DNA of 64,000 nt from an uncultured Prevotella sp. (lineage in GTDB: Bacteria > Bacteroidota > Bacteroidia > Bacteroidales > Bacteroidaceae): positions 1 through 64,000 of the forward strand of contig CAMJGE010000008.1 of NCBI GenBank assembly GCA_946405145.1, in the 5' to 3' direction. Below, piece by piece: positions 8,626-18,844 of this stretch. The translations under genes were made by a program, and so were the position numbers. Position 1 is the stretch's first letter, and each line of letters opens with the position of its first letter. The notes below the pieces were generated by a model. That model was not told where the DNA came from, made no database searches, and saw nothing but the letters and a program-made list of their open reading frames with translations.

Positions 8626-10440
8626 TTGAAGATAAAAATGAGAAAGGTATTACTATTGACAGTCTTGCTGATCCTAGGAGCTAATGCCTGGGCAGGTCAT
8701 CACAAAAACTTCAAGACAACGGCTTATGTAATGGTTCAGGATGTGAACCGAGTGGGAACCGTGGAAGGGTGGGAGGCGCTATGGCCCGACTACTCCAAGA
8801 ATCTGAAACTGGACAAGGTGTATCTGGAGACCTTCCGCGACAATGTGTTTGTCGATGACAAGGCCATGCAACAGGCCATCAAGTTCTTCAAGTCGAAAGG
8901 TGTCGAGGTGTCGGGAGGCATCACCTATAACTTCTCTGGCAGCAAGCGCCAGCGTTGGGAGAGTTTCTGCTACAGCAATCCCGAGCATCTGAAGATGATC
9001 AAGGACATCGCCGAACTGACAGCCCGCTATTTCGACGAGATTGTTCTCGACGACTATTATTTCACAAACTGCAAGTGCGACCTCTGTATCAAGGCGAAGG
9101 GTGATCGTTCGTGGGGTGATTTCAGGATGGATCTGCTCGATAAGGTAGGCAGGGAGATGATTGTAGAGCCAGCCCATCGCGTGAATCCGAAGTGTAAGGT
9201 AATCATCAAATATCCTAACTGGTATGACCATTTCCACGGCCTGGGCTTCGACCTGAAACTCGGCCCTTGGACCTTCGACGGCGTCTATACCGGCACAGAG
9301 ACGCGCAACCCTGAGAGCGAACAGCATCTGCAGGCTTACGAGAGTTTCGGCATCATCCGCTATTTCGAGAATATCCGTCCACAGCATAACTTCGGCGGAT
9401 GGGTTGACGCTGGCGGTGCCTGGTATCCCGAGATCTTCGCCGAACAGCTGTGGCTGACGTTGCTGGCAAAGGCTCCGGAGATCACGCTGTTCAACTTCTC
9501 GTCGATGATGTTCCCGTCGTCCCAAAAGGGTGCTAATCCTCCGACATGGGGGCGTATCGCCAATGACGCCTATGACAAGATCGATCCCCTGCTCGGCAAA
9601 CTGGGTACGCCCAAGGGTATCAAGGCCTACAAGCCCTTCAACTCGTCGGGCGACGACTTCCTGCATAACTATATGGGTATGGTGGGTATCCCCGTGGAGA
9701 TAGTGCCCGAGTTCCCTGAGGACGAGCAGTTAGTGATTCTGACGGAGTGTGCCAAGAACGACCCAGAGATCCTGTCGAAGATGAAGCGGCTGATGGGGAA
9801 AGGTGGCGACGTGATTGTCACTTCGGGTTTCTATCGCGCCATGCAGGACAAAGGTATCAAGGATATCTTCGAGATGGTGGCCACAGAGCGGAAAGCCGAT
9901 ATCGACACCGTGATTGTGAGTGGCGGATACGGACGTGGACAGAATATCGGACGTACAGCCGTCAGCGTGAAGATACCCGTGTTTATGTACTTCACCAACG
10001 ACTCGTGGGAGGACATCACCACGCTGTCGTATGGCAACGGCTGGCCGCTGCTCCAGCATAGTGTCTATTCACAGGGCAACATCTATGTGTGGGTGATTCC
10101 CGACAACTTCAGTCATCTGTATGCTCTGCCTGCCAATGCGCTGAACCGCCTCCGTGCCGTTATCTCCCGCTCGGCTGATGTCTATATTGAGGGACCCTCG
10201 CAGGTGGCTTTGATGACTTACGACAATGGCACCTTTGTCGTGCATTCGTTCCATCACGAGCCAGTAACCGTCAACCTGGTGACACGCAGCAAGAACGGTC
10301 TGACGGATCTGGTGTCAGGCGAGGTGTTCAAGGGCGAGACAAAGCCCAGTCAGAAGATCAACGGGCGCGAATCGTTTGACACCAATGTCGTGACAGTCAC
10401 CATTCCGCCGCATTCATTCCGCGGCTTCAAGATCATGTAA
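8626..10440 (+). CDS. Secreted glycoside-hydrolase-like hypothetical protein
   Basis: Signal peptide (MRKVLLLTVLLILGANAWA) and TIM-barrel-like motifs (DEIVLDDYYF); family not assigned. Confidence 0.6.
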   Translation: MKIKMRKVLLLTVLLILGANAWAGHHKNFKTTAYVMVQDVNRVGTVEGWEALWPDYSKNLKLDKVYLETFRDNVFVDDKAMQQAIKFFKSKGVEVSGGITYNFSGSKRQRWESFCYSNPEHLKMIKDIAELTARYFDEIVLDDYYFTNCKCDLCIKAKGDRSWGDFRMDLLDKVGREMIVEPAHRVNPKCKVIIKYPNWYDHFHGLGFDLKLGPWTFDGVYTGTETRNPESEQHLQAYESFGIIRYFENIRPQHNFGGWVDAGGAWYPEIFAEQLWLTLLAKAPEITLFNFSSMMFPSSQKGANPPTWGRIANDAYDKIDPLLGKLGTPKGIKAYKPFNSSGDDFLHNYMGMVGIPVEIVPEFPEDEQLVILTECAKNDPEILSKMKRLMGKGGDVIVTSGFYRAMQDKGIKDIFEMVATERKADIDTVIVSGGYGRGQNIGRTAVSVKIPVFMYFTNDSWEDITTLSYGNGWPLLQHSVYSQGNIYVWVIPDNFSHLYALPANALNRLRAVISRSADVYIEGPSQVALMTYDNGTFVVHSFHHEPVTVNLVTRSKNGLTDLVSGEVFKGETKPSQKINGRESFDTNVVTVTIPPHSFRGFKIM

Positions 10441-10464
10441 GTTTGAATAATTGTCTATATAAAT

Positions 10465-10779
10465 ATGAACGATAACAACAAAGAGCAGCAGGGTCTGCAA
10501 CTGGAGTTGCCACAGGATGTGGCACAGGGTGAGTATGCTAATTTTGCCATCATCACGCATTCGAGCAGTGACTTTATCATCGACTTTGCACGGGTGTTGC
10601 CTGGGGTGCCGAAGGCGCCAATAAAAAGTCGTGTTATCCTTGCACCAGAGCATGCCAAGCGACTGCTTGCTGCGCTTCAGGAGAACATCATACGTTACGA
10701 GAAGGAGTATGGACCAATCCGTATTCCCAGTCAGCAAGAGCCCATCAGTCCCTTTGACCTCCCTCAAGGAGAGGCTTGA
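10465..10779 (+). CDS. DUF3467 domain-containing protein
   Basis: YANFAIITHSSSDFIIDFARVLPGVPKAPIKSRVILAPEHAKRLLAALQENI. Confidence 0.8.
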   Translation: MNDNNKEQQGLQLELPQDVAQGEYANFAIITHSSSDFIIDFARVLPGVPKAPIKSRVILAPEHAKRLLAALQENIIRYEKEYGPIRIPSQQEPISPFDLPQGEA

Positions 10780-10791
10780 TACCCTTCAGCT

Positions 10792-12246
10792 GTGTTGCAA
10801 GAAACCTATCCTATATTAAAGAGTCCAGCTCCAGGAACTGTGCTCTATCCCTTTCGTGAGGACTGCCGCCATGAGGTGAGCAGGCTGAAGGCTCGTTTCT
10901 GTCAGTGGTTGGGTGAGCAGATGCCTGAAGAGGTGACGTTCCGAAACGATGTGGGCATCTGTGTGTCAGATCAGTTGCCGCTGATCTGTCCTGATCTGGT
11001 TATCCTGGTAGAAGGTCGTCCAGAGGTGCGGATAGCTGTGCAGATAGACGAGCCTTTCGATGTTTGCACGCGAGAACCACAGCATTATCTGACGTGTGGC
11101 GATGATTATCTTGATGGTCTGATGACTCGTCTGGGATGGACCGTTGTGAGGTTTGCCGAACGGCAGGTATGGAACTATCATCAGGCTTGTGCCGACTATC
11201 TGACAGCGCTGTTGAAGACACTTGTGACAAGTCTGGAATGTCCGCATTTGTCGGATAAGCCTTTACCGCCAGTGAAACGTTGGACAAAGGCGGAAGCACA
11301 GAAGATGGCTGCGAGGGTGCAGGCGAAGATGCCTGTTCAGACCCCGAATCAAGCGACATGCTATGCGATGACATCTGAGGAATGCCAGTATATGACGCAG
11401 GTGAAACCTTTCCCCCGAACTGCTGATATGCAGGAGAAGATGGCTACCTTCAGGGACGCAGGCCGCTATGAGCAGGATGCCTACATCGATTTTGAGCCTT
11501 ACGAACATATCTATATCTATAACGGCAGACAGCGGCTATTGCCTGTCAGTTCGTTGGTAGGCTATTTCTTCGAGAGTTTCAACGCTTTGGCAGCAGCAGA
11601 GCGAAGGTGTCAGAACTATAGCATCCCTGTTGAGGAGTCACTCAACCAATGGGACAGAATCGGCACGATGGCAAGCGAAGTGGGAACGTTTATGCATGCC
11701 CAGACGGAGAACTATTTCCGTGACGGCACGTTTGAGACCATCTATCCCTTCTGTTACAATGGCGAGACGGAAGCAATCTCATTGGAGAAAGAGAAACAGT
11801 ATTTCCTGCAGTTCATCAATGACTATGCCATCAAACCCTATCGTCAGGAGTGGCCCGTCTATGATCTGAAGCTGAATGTGGCTGGTACGATCGACCTGAT
11901 CTGTCAGGAAGATGACGGCACCTTTACGATCTATGACTGGAAGCGCAGCTCGAAGGTGGTGAACGCCCTGGGACAGCCTATCACCGAAGGCTTCAATGGG
12001 AAGATGAGTCTGAATGGCATCAACCTGCCTGATACCTCGTTCTATCACTACTGTCTGCAGCAGAACCTCTACCGCTATATGCTGGAGACGCATTATGGCA
12101 TCCGGGTGAGAGCCATGAATCTGGTGGTGCTATGTGCAGACTATCCCTCATATTATGTGGCGCAAGTGCCGAAGATGGACGAGGTGGTCAATACGATGGT
12201 AGGCATCTGCCAGCGGGAAGATTTAGGCCATTGCCTGCTCACATAG
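10792..12246 (+). CDS. Two-part nuclease: N-terminal DUF559/Vsr-like region plus C-terminal PD-(D/E)XK region
   Basis: N-term PDLVILVEG...AVQIDEP...LGWTVVRFAERQ; C-term GTFMHAQTENYF...VAGTIDLICQEDDGTFTIYDWKRS; GTG start 12 nt after DUF3467 gene. Confidence 0.65.
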   Translation: MLQETYPILKSPAPGTVLYPFREDCRHEVSRLKARFCQWLGEQMPEEVTFRNDVGICVSDQLPLICPDLVILVEGRPEVRIAVQIDEPFDVCTREPQHYLTCGDDYLDGLMTRLGWTVVRFAERQVWNYHQACADYLTALLKTLVTSLECPHLSDKPLPPVKRWTKAEAQKMAARVQAKMPVQTPNQATCYAMTSEECQYMTQVKPFPRTADMQEKMATFRDAGRYEQDAYIDFEPYEHIYIYNGRQRLLPVSSLVGYFFESFNALAAAERRCQNYSIPVEESLNQWDRIGTMASEVGTFMHAQTENYFRDGTFETIYPFCYNGETEAISLEKEKQYFLQFINDYAIKPYRQEWPVYDLKLNVAGTIDLICQEDDGTFTIYDWKRSSKVVNALGQPITEGFNGKMSLNGINLPDTSFYHYCLQQNLYRYMLETHYGIRVRAMNLVVLCADYPSYYVAQVPKMDEVVNTMVGICQREDLGHCLLT

Positions 12247-12302
12247 GTAATTTTTGTGAAAATTGTACGTGTTTCGCAATTTTTATGTAACTTTGCAGCG
12301 CA

Positions 12303-14300
12303 ATGAGGCGAACCAGACACATACTACTGATAGCCTGCCTAACGATGAATATCGTTCATGGGCAGGCTGTTCGTAATGATACTATTACGGACAGGACACA
12401 TCAGCTCCGTGAGGTGACGGTGACAGAGAGCCGCAGGCAGCACGAGGTAAAGAGTACAGCACCTCTCCGTATTCTCGATCGTGAACAGATGCTGAGTCTG
12501 GGTGTGACAGATGTGGCCGACGCCTTGCATCGCATCCCTGGTATCACCTTGCGCGACTATGGTGGGGCAGGGGGATTGAAGACAGTATCTGTTCGTGGTT
12601 TCAGTGCCAAGCATACGGGTGTGAGTTATGACGGAATCATGCTGAGCGACTGTCAGAGTGGTGAGATAGACCTCTCCCGTTATTCGCTCGACAATGTGGA
12701 TCATCTCTCTTTGGTGATAGGCGATAATGACGACATTTTTATCCCCGCCCGTAATGCCTCAGCCTCTGCCGTACTGAATATCCAGACGATCGGTATGCCG
12801 ACAGAAGACCTGCGTCCGCATCTGACGGCTCAGTTGAAAGCAGGCTCCTTTGGCTATGTGAGTCCGTTCCTACGCTATGAACAGAATACCAGCGAGACTT
12901 TTGCCATTTCGTTGGTTGGAGAATATACTTACGCAGAGAATGACTATCCCTATGAGGTGAAGAATGTGACAAAGGTAGTGAAGGACACCCGCAAGAACAG
13001 TCGGATGAACACTGGGCATGGGGAGTTCAATTTTGTGTGGTCGCCTGATGCCTTTAACCGTCTGAGTGGTAAGGTGTATTATTACGATAACGATCGTCAG
13101 CTGCCCGGACAGGTGCATTATTATACGGATGTGTGTAAAGAGACCCTTCGTGATCGCAATGCATTCGGACAATTACAGTATCTGACGCATAACCGTTCGG
13201 GCTGGTCGTTGAAGTGGAGTGCCAAATATAACTGGAGCGCCTCCATCTACAAAGATCCTTTAACGGCGAAGAACCAGAATGATGCCAGCTATTGGCAGCG
13301 CGAGTTCTATACCTCAGCAGCCGTGCTCTATGCGCTATCAGAGGTGTGGGCTTTCGACTATTCGCTGGACTATGGTTATAACAATCTGACCAGTTCGGCT
13401 GAGCGAACCATCAACAACAAGCCCTATCGCCACACGATTCTTCAGTCGGCAACAGCCAAGTACCGAAAAGGAAGGCTGACCGCTTTGGCTCGTTTGCTGT
13501 ATTCGCTCTACCTGAATGATTCCCAATATGGGGAGAGCGCCCGAAACATGCGTCGCCTGTCGCCTTCTGTCTCATTGTCCTATCGGCTGGTTGAGGATCA
13601 GGATCTCTACCTGAGAGCATCCTATAAGAATATCTTCCGTTCTCCAACCTTCAATGAGAGCTATTACTATCATATGGGCAGTACCGATCTGTTGCCAGAG
13701 AGCACAGACCAATATAATATAGGTATGACCTATAACACGAAGTCGGAAAGCTGTGATTTCCAGATCACCTTTGACAGCTATTATAATCATGTCAAGGATA
13801 TGATTGTGGCTGTACCTTATAATATGTTTATATGGACCTGTGTGAATGTGGGAAAAGTAGGTGTGCTGGGAGGAGAACTGACTGCCAATACCAACTGGCG
13901 TCTCAATGCGGAAAACAGTTTGAAGATTTCGGGCAGCTATTGCTATCAGCAGGCAGAGAACCGCACGAATGCTGATTCGCCTTTCTATGGCTATCAGATT
14001 GCCTACATACCAAAGCATACCGGTAGCTTGGCTGTCGGGTGGGAGAATCCTTGGGTGAATCTCTCGCTGCATGGTTCTGGCATCAGCAGCCGTTGGGCAA
14101 ACAATCAGCATTATGAGGGAACGGAGATCGACGGCTATTGGGATACAGGACTGACGGCTTGGCGCACTTTCTCTTGGAAGGGACAGTCACTGGAGGCCCG
14201 TTTCGATCTGAAAAACCTCTTCGACCAGCAGTATGAGATCGTACGTCTCTATCCCATGCCGGGACGCAGCTGGCAAGTATCATTGAAATATCAACTTTAA
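12303..14300 (+). CDS. TonB-dependent outer-membrane receptor, BtuB-like
   Basis: Plug motifs (DVADALHRIPGITLRDYGGAGGLKTVSVRGFSAKHTGVSYDGI), C-terminal beta-barrel strand LKYQL. Confidence 0.8.
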   Translation: MRRTRHILLIACLTMNIVHGQAVRNDTITDRTHQLREVTVTESRRQHEVKSTAPLRILDREQMLSLGVTDVADALHRIPGITLRDYGGAGGLKTVSVRGFSAKHTGVSYDGIMLSDCQSGEIDLSRYSLDNVDHLSLVIGDNDDIFIPARNASASAVLNIQTIGMPTEDLRPHLTAQLKAGSFGYVSPFLRYEQNTSETFAISLVGEYTYAENDYPYEVKNVTKVVKDTRKNSRMNTGHGEFNFVWSPDAFNRLSGKVYYYDNDRQLPGQVHYYTDVCKETLRDRNAFGQLQYLTHNRSGWSLKWSAKYNWSASIYKDPLTAKNQNDASYWQREFYTSAAVLYALSEVWAFDYSLDYGYNNLTSSAERTINNKPYRHTILQSATAKYRKGRLTALARLLYSLYLNDSQYGESARNMRRLSPSVSLSYRLVEDQDLYLRASYKNIFRSPTFNESYYYHMGSTDLLPESTDQYNIGMTYNTKSESCDFQITFDSYYNHVKDMIVAVPYNMFIWTCVNVGKVGVLGGELTANTNWRLNAENSLKISGSYCYQQAENRTNADSPFYGYQIAYIPKHTGSLAVGWENPWVNLSLHGSGISSRWANNQHYEGTEIDGYWDTGLTAWRTFSWKGQSLEARFDLKNLFDQQYEIVRLYPMPGRSWQVSLKYQL

Positions 14301-14317
14301 AATAAAAAAACGCAACA

Positions 14318-15505
14318 ATGAAAAAGTATCTGTTAAGTTTAGCTGTGATGGCGATGGGTTCAACCCTCCTCACAGGCTGTTTGGGAGATGATTCAAATAG
14401 TAACACGCCAACTGAGATTCCTGTGACCAAAGGTGTGTTTATCATCAACAATGGTAGTTCTTACCAGAGCATCGATGGTAGTCTTACCTATATCAATTAT
14501 GCAACCATGACACCTTCAGCCCAGCAGAATGTATATCAGATGGTTAATGGTGAGAGCCTTGGTGGTACCCCTAATGATGTACTGGTATATGGACAGAAGG
14601 TTTATATCGTAGGTTCTGACGAGAACACCATCTTTGTATTGGATGCTAGAAACTCAAAAGAGCTGAAGAAGGTCAGCACCACATCTTTGCTGGGTGAAGC
14701 AGAGGGTAGGACTCCCCGTCGTTTAGCTGCTTTTGACGGAAAGGTCTATTTCACCACATACGGTGATGGTGACAAAGGCTCTGTAGCTGCTATCGACACC
14801 ACGAGCTTCGCTCTTCAGAAGCAGTATCAGGTTGGTTCTCACCCAGAGGGATTAGCTTTCGGCATTGACGACACAAATACCGTGACACTCTATGTGGCTA
14901 ACAGTGATTGGAGCATGGGTAACGGTTCTATTTCAAAAATTGATATAACGAGTGGCAGCGTCACTAATAGCGAGTATGAGAAAGTAAAGAATCCACAGGA
15001 AATAGCTGTGGCAGGCGATGTACTCTATGTACTTGACTATGGTCACTATGATAGTGATTATACTCAACATGATGCTGGTGTATATAAGATTAGTGGTAAT
15101 AGCGTTTCACTGGTTGTTCCCAATGCTACAGGTATGGCTGCTGCTGGCTTTTATATATATACTTTCAACGATCCTTTTGGTGGTTCCGAAGGTCCAAGCT
15201 ATTATGTTTATGATGCCAGCTCGAACTATTTGGCAAAGCTGAAACTGAGCGGTGATTCTGAACATCAGATTGTTTCTCCTGCAGCTATTGCCGTTGATTC
15301 GAATACAGGCAATATCTTTATTGCTTCCCGTCAGAAGGATCCCGATACAGGTTATCCCTCTTATGCGATGCCTGGCTTTGTGAATGTATATCAGGGATAT
15401 GGCCCTAATGCTAATCCCGGTCAGTTTGTAGAGTCTTTCCAGACAGGTGTAGAACCTCATAAGATCGAGTTCGTTCACGGTACTGCAAAAATACAGTTTC
15501 AATGA
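14318..15505 (+). CDS. YncE/DUF5074-type beta-propeller surface lipoprotein (BtuG-like)
   Basis: Lipobox LLTGC; repeated propeller strands (VYVVGSDENTIFVLDARNSKEL, LYVANSDWSMGNGSISKIDI). Confidence 0.65.
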   Translation: MKKYLLSLAVMAMGSTLLTGCLGDDSNSNTPTEIPVTKGVFIINNGSSYQSIDGSLTYINYATMTPSAQQNVYQMVNGESLGGTPNDVLVYGQKVYIVGSDENTIFVLDARNSKELKKVSTTSLLGEAEGRTPRRLAAFDGKVYFTTYGDGDKGSVAAIDTTSFALQKQYQVGSHPEGLAFGIDDTNTVTLYVANSDWSMGNGSISKIDITSGSVTNSEYEKVKNPQEIAVAGDVLYVLDYGHYDSDYTQHDAGVYKISGNSVSLVVPNATGMAAAGFYIYTFNDPFGGSEGPSYYVYDASSNYLAKLKLSGDSEHQIVSPAAIAVDSNTGNIFIASRQKDPDTGYPSYAMPGFVNVYQGYGPNANPGQFVESFQTGVEPHKIEFVHGTAKIQFQ

Positions 15506-16614
15506 GAATTCTCTGTAGTCTCATCCTCGCTTTGTCACTGCTTTCCTGTGGCGGTCCGTCTGCCCAGCAGGGAGGCGGTGACAAGGTTGATTTCAAATAC
15601 GCCTCACTGATCTCTATTGTAGAGTACGACGGCTATACGGTGGCAACCATTGGCAATCCTTGGGAGGATGGCAAGGCGCTCCACACGTATGTGCTGGTGC
15701 CTCGCGATAAGCAGTTGCCTGTTCATCTGCCTAAGGGTACAGTGATTCGTACACCGTTGCAGAAAGCCGTTGTCTTCACCACCGTTCACTGCTCACTGTT
15801 GATGAATCTGGGGTGTAGAGACAGGATTGCCGGTGTGGCTGATTTGAAATATATCAAGATACCCTGGATACAAAAGCAAGTAAGAAAGGGACGTATCAGT
15901 GATTGTGGTGATGGGATGAGTCCAGTGATAGAGAAGATTATTGATTTGCATCCTGACGCTATCCTGTTGTCGCCTTTTGAGAACAGTGGTGGCTATGGCA
16001 AGTTAGAGGATCTTGATATTCCGCTTGTGGAGTGTGCCGAATATATGGAGGTATCGCCGTTGGCTCGTGCTGAGTGGATGCGTTTCTATGGTCTGTTGTT
16101 TGGCAAACAGAAGAAGGCCGACAAGCTCTTTGAGGAAGTGGATAAGAACTATAATGATCTGAAACAGAAAGCCAAAGAGGCCGGTGAGGGTCGTTCTATC
16201 ATGATGGATAAGCAGTTAGGTTCTGTCTGGTATGTACCTGGTGGGCGTAGCACCATTGGTCAGATGATCAAAGATGCCGGAGGTCGTTATCCGTGGGCTG
16301 ATGATGAACAGAGTGGCTCACTCCCTCTGTCGTTTGAGTCTGTTCTTGAAGATGCCTTTGATACGGAAGTGTGGATGTTCCGTTATGAAGGCGACAAGGC
16401 GATGACCCTCGAACAGTTTGGTGCCGAAAGGGATGGCTATAAGCAGTTCCGTGCTTTTCAGACAAAAGAGGTCTATGGCTGTAATGTGCGTACTTCCCGT
16501 TTCTATGAGGAGTCGCCTTTCCATCCAGACTGGTTGCTCAACGACTTTATTCACATTCTTCATCCGGATGTCAACTTAAAGAGTCCGCTCAAGTATTATA
16601 AGAAATTAAACTAA
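15502..16614 (+). CDS. ABC-type metal/cobalamin substrate-binding lipoprotein (BtuF-like)
   Basis: Lipobox LLSC; RIAGVADLKYI, ILLSPFENSGGYGKLEDLDIPLVECAEYME typical of type III periplasmic binding proteins. Confidence 0.75.
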   Translation: MRILCSLILALSLLSCGGPSAQQGGGDKVDFKYASLISIVEYDGYTVATIGNPWEDGKALHTYVLVPRDKQLPVHLPKGTVIRTPLQKAVVFTTVHCSLLMNLGCRDRIAGVADLKYIKIPWIQKQVRKGRISDCGDGMSPVIEKIIDLHPDAILLSPFENSGGYGKLEDLDIPLVECAEYMEVSPLARAEWMRFYGLLFGKQKKADKLFEEVDKNYNDLKQKAKEAGEGRSIMMDKQLGSVWYVPGGRSTIGQMIKDAGGRYPWADDEQSGSLPLSFESVLEDAFDTEVWMFRYEGDKAMTLEQFGAERDGYKQFRAFQTKEVYGCNVRTSRFYEESPFHPDWLLNDFIHILHPDVNLKSPLKYYKKLN

Positions 16615-16626
16615 TTCATTTAAGAT

Positions 16627-17343
16627 ATGAAAATAGCATTAATCGGTTATGGAAAGATGGGCAAGATGATAGAGCAGATTGCCCGTGACCGTGGACATGA
16701 GATTGTGAGTATCATCGATATTGACAATCAACAGGACTTTGACAGTCCTGCGTTTGCGTCGGCTGATGTGGCCATTGAGTTCACAGCGCCTCAGGCGGCT
16801 TATGGCAACTACCTGAAAGCCTGGTCAAAAGGTGTTAAGGTGGTCAGTGGCTCTACGGGTTGGATGAAAGATCATGGCGATGAGGTGCGTCAGGCTTGTT
16901 CGGAAGAGGGGAAGACACTTTTCTGGGCTTCCAACTTCTCTATCGGTGTGGCTATCTTCTCTGCCGTGAACCGTTATCTGGCAAAGATTATGAACCAGTT
17001 CCCACAGTATGATGTAGAGATGGAGGAGACGCATCATGTGCATAAGCTCGACCATCCTTCTGGTACTGCTATCACCCTGGCAGAAGAGATTGTAGAGAAT
17101 ATCGACCGCAAGGAGGCTTGGAAGGAAGATACGACCGACAAGAAGTATTTGCGTGTAGATCATATCCGTCGTGGTGAGGTGCCAGGCATCCATACCATCC
17201 GTTATGACTCAGATGCCGATTTGATTACCATCACCCACGATGCTCATAGCCGTAAGGGCTTTGCCTTGGGTGCTGTGCTGGCTGCGGAATATACGAAGGA
17301 TCATCAAGGTCTGCTGACCATTTCAGACATGTTTAAATTTTGA
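16627..17343 (+). CDS. dapB: 4-hydroxy-tetrahydrodipicolinate reductase
   Basis: MKIALIGYGKMGKMIEQ, WASNFSIGVAIF, EETHHVHKLDHPSGTAITLAEEI. Confidence 0.95.
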   Translation: MKIALIGYGKMGKMIEQIARDRGHEIVSIIDIDNQQDFDSPAFASADVAIEFTAPQAAYGNYLKAWSKGVKVVSGSTGWMKDHGDEVRQACSEEGKTLFWASNFSIGVAIFSAVNRYLAKIMNQFPQYDVEMEETHHVHKLDHPSGTAITLAEEIVENIDRKEAWKEDTTDKKYLRVDHIRRGEVPGIHTIRYDSDADLITITHDAHSRKGFALGAVLAAEYTKDHQGLLTISDMFKF

Positions 17344-17413
17344 AACATAGGTTAAAGGCGCAACTATTCTGGATAGGCATTGCGTCAAACCTGTGAGTGA
17401 AGTTTTTATAATC

Positions 17414-18844
17414 ATGGAGAAAAAGAAAGAATTCAATCCTAAAGTGCAGTGGGCTAAGTTTATTGGCGTACTGGTGCTGTATCTGCTCTTCCTTTACTGG
17501 GTAGAGAGCTGGTGGGGCTTGCTCGTGATACCTTTTATCTACGATGTCTATATCACCAAGAAGATCAAATGGCAGTGGTGGAAAGAGACTGAGCGTCCCG
17601 TGAAGTTCGTTATGTCATGGGTTGATGCGCTGATCTTCGCCTTAGTAGCTGTCTATTTCATCAACCAGTTCTTCTTCCAGAACTATGTGATCCCCTCAAG
17701 TTCGTTGGAAAAGTCGCTGCTGACAGGTGATTATCTGTTTGTGTCGAAAGTGAGTTATGGTCCCCGTATCCCACAGACACCCTTGACGATGCCGTTGACG
17801 CAGCATACACTACCAGTCATAGAGAGTAAGAGTTATATCGACTGGCCGCACTGGAATTATCGTCGTGTGAAAGGACTGGGTAAAGTGGAGCTGAATGATA
17901 TCGTGGTGTTTAACTTCCCTGCCGGCGATACACTTTGCTCTGCACCACAGTATCAGGCATACGACTATTACCAGATGTGCTATGGGATTGGATATCAGTT
18001 ATATCCGAACCGTCCGGATCCCGATTCGTTGTCGCCAGAAGATCGTATCAAATACTTCGAGACGATCTATGAGGCAGGGCGCAACGAACTGTGGAAGAAC
18101 CAAGGCACATACGGTGAGATTATCACGCGCCCTACCGACCGCAGAGAGAACTATGTGAAGCGCTGTGTGGGCCTGCCTGGTCAGACATTGGAGATTCGTA
18201 ACCGGATTATCTATCTCGACGGAAAGAAGAACAAGGAGCCTGAGAATGTCCAATATACCTACCACGTAAAGTTGAAGCAAGCCATTCCTGAGAAGCTGAT
18301 GGATGAGCTGGGTATCTCAATGGAGGATCTTACGAGTTTGAATACCGCAGGCTATATGCCTCTTACCAAATATGCCGTAACCTCGCTTCAGGCTAGAAAA
18401 GACATCGTGGAGAGTGTGACACTGAATAAGGAGGCTAACGATTTGGAAATCTATCCCCTCAATGGTAATATGCACTGGACACGTGACAACTATGGCCCTA
18501 TCTGGATTCCGAAGAAAGGAGAGAAGATTCGCCTGACACTGGATAATATTGCCATTTATGAGCGACCAATCCGCGTTTATGAGGGTAATACGCTGACGAT
18601 AGATGACGGACGTATCTATATCAATGGCAAAGAGGCGCGCGACTATACATTTAAGATGGACTACTATTGGATGATGGGTGACAATCGTCACAACTCCGCC
18701 GACTCACGTTATTGGGGGTTTGTGCCGGAAGACCATATCGTGGGTAAACCGATATTCATCTGGTGGTCAAGCAATCCAGACCATCGTGGCTTTGGAGCTA
18801 TCCGATGGAGTCGTTTAGGACGTATTGTGGATGACATCAAATAA
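17414..18844 (+). CDS. lepB: Signal peptidase I
   Basis: IPSSSLEKSLLTGDYLFVSKVSYG, RRENYVKRCVGLPGQTLEI, MMGDNRHNSADSRYWGFVP. Confidence 0.92.
   Translation: MEKKKEFNPKVQWAKFIGVLVLYLLFLYWVESWWGLLVIPFIYDVYITKKIKWQWWKETERPVKFVMSWVDALIFALVAVYFINQFFFQNYVIPSSSLEKSLLTGDYLFVSKVSYGPRIPQTPLTMPLTQHTLPVIESKSYIDWPHWNYRRVKGLGKVELNDIVVFNFPAGDTLCSAPQYQAYDYYQMCYGIGYQLYPNRPDPDSLSPEDRIKYFETIYEAGRNELWKNQGTYGEIITRPTDRRENYVKRCVGLPGQTLEIRNRIIYLDGKKNKEPENVQYTYHVKLKQAIPEKLMDELGISMEDLTSLNTAGYMPLTKYAVTSLQARKDIVESVTLNKEANDLEIYPLNGNMHWTRDNYGPIWIPKKGEKIRLTLDNIAIYERPIRVYEGNTLTIDDGRIYINGKEARDYTFKMDYYWMMGDNRHNSADSRYWGFVPEDHIVGKPIFIWWSSNPDHRGFGAIRWSRLGRIVDDIK

Noticed and set aside
8779-9666. 295-aa minus-strand ORF inside the secreted GH-like gene
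   Set aside because: Antisense of a well-formed signal-peptide-bearing CDS; composition looks like a codon-bias shadow.
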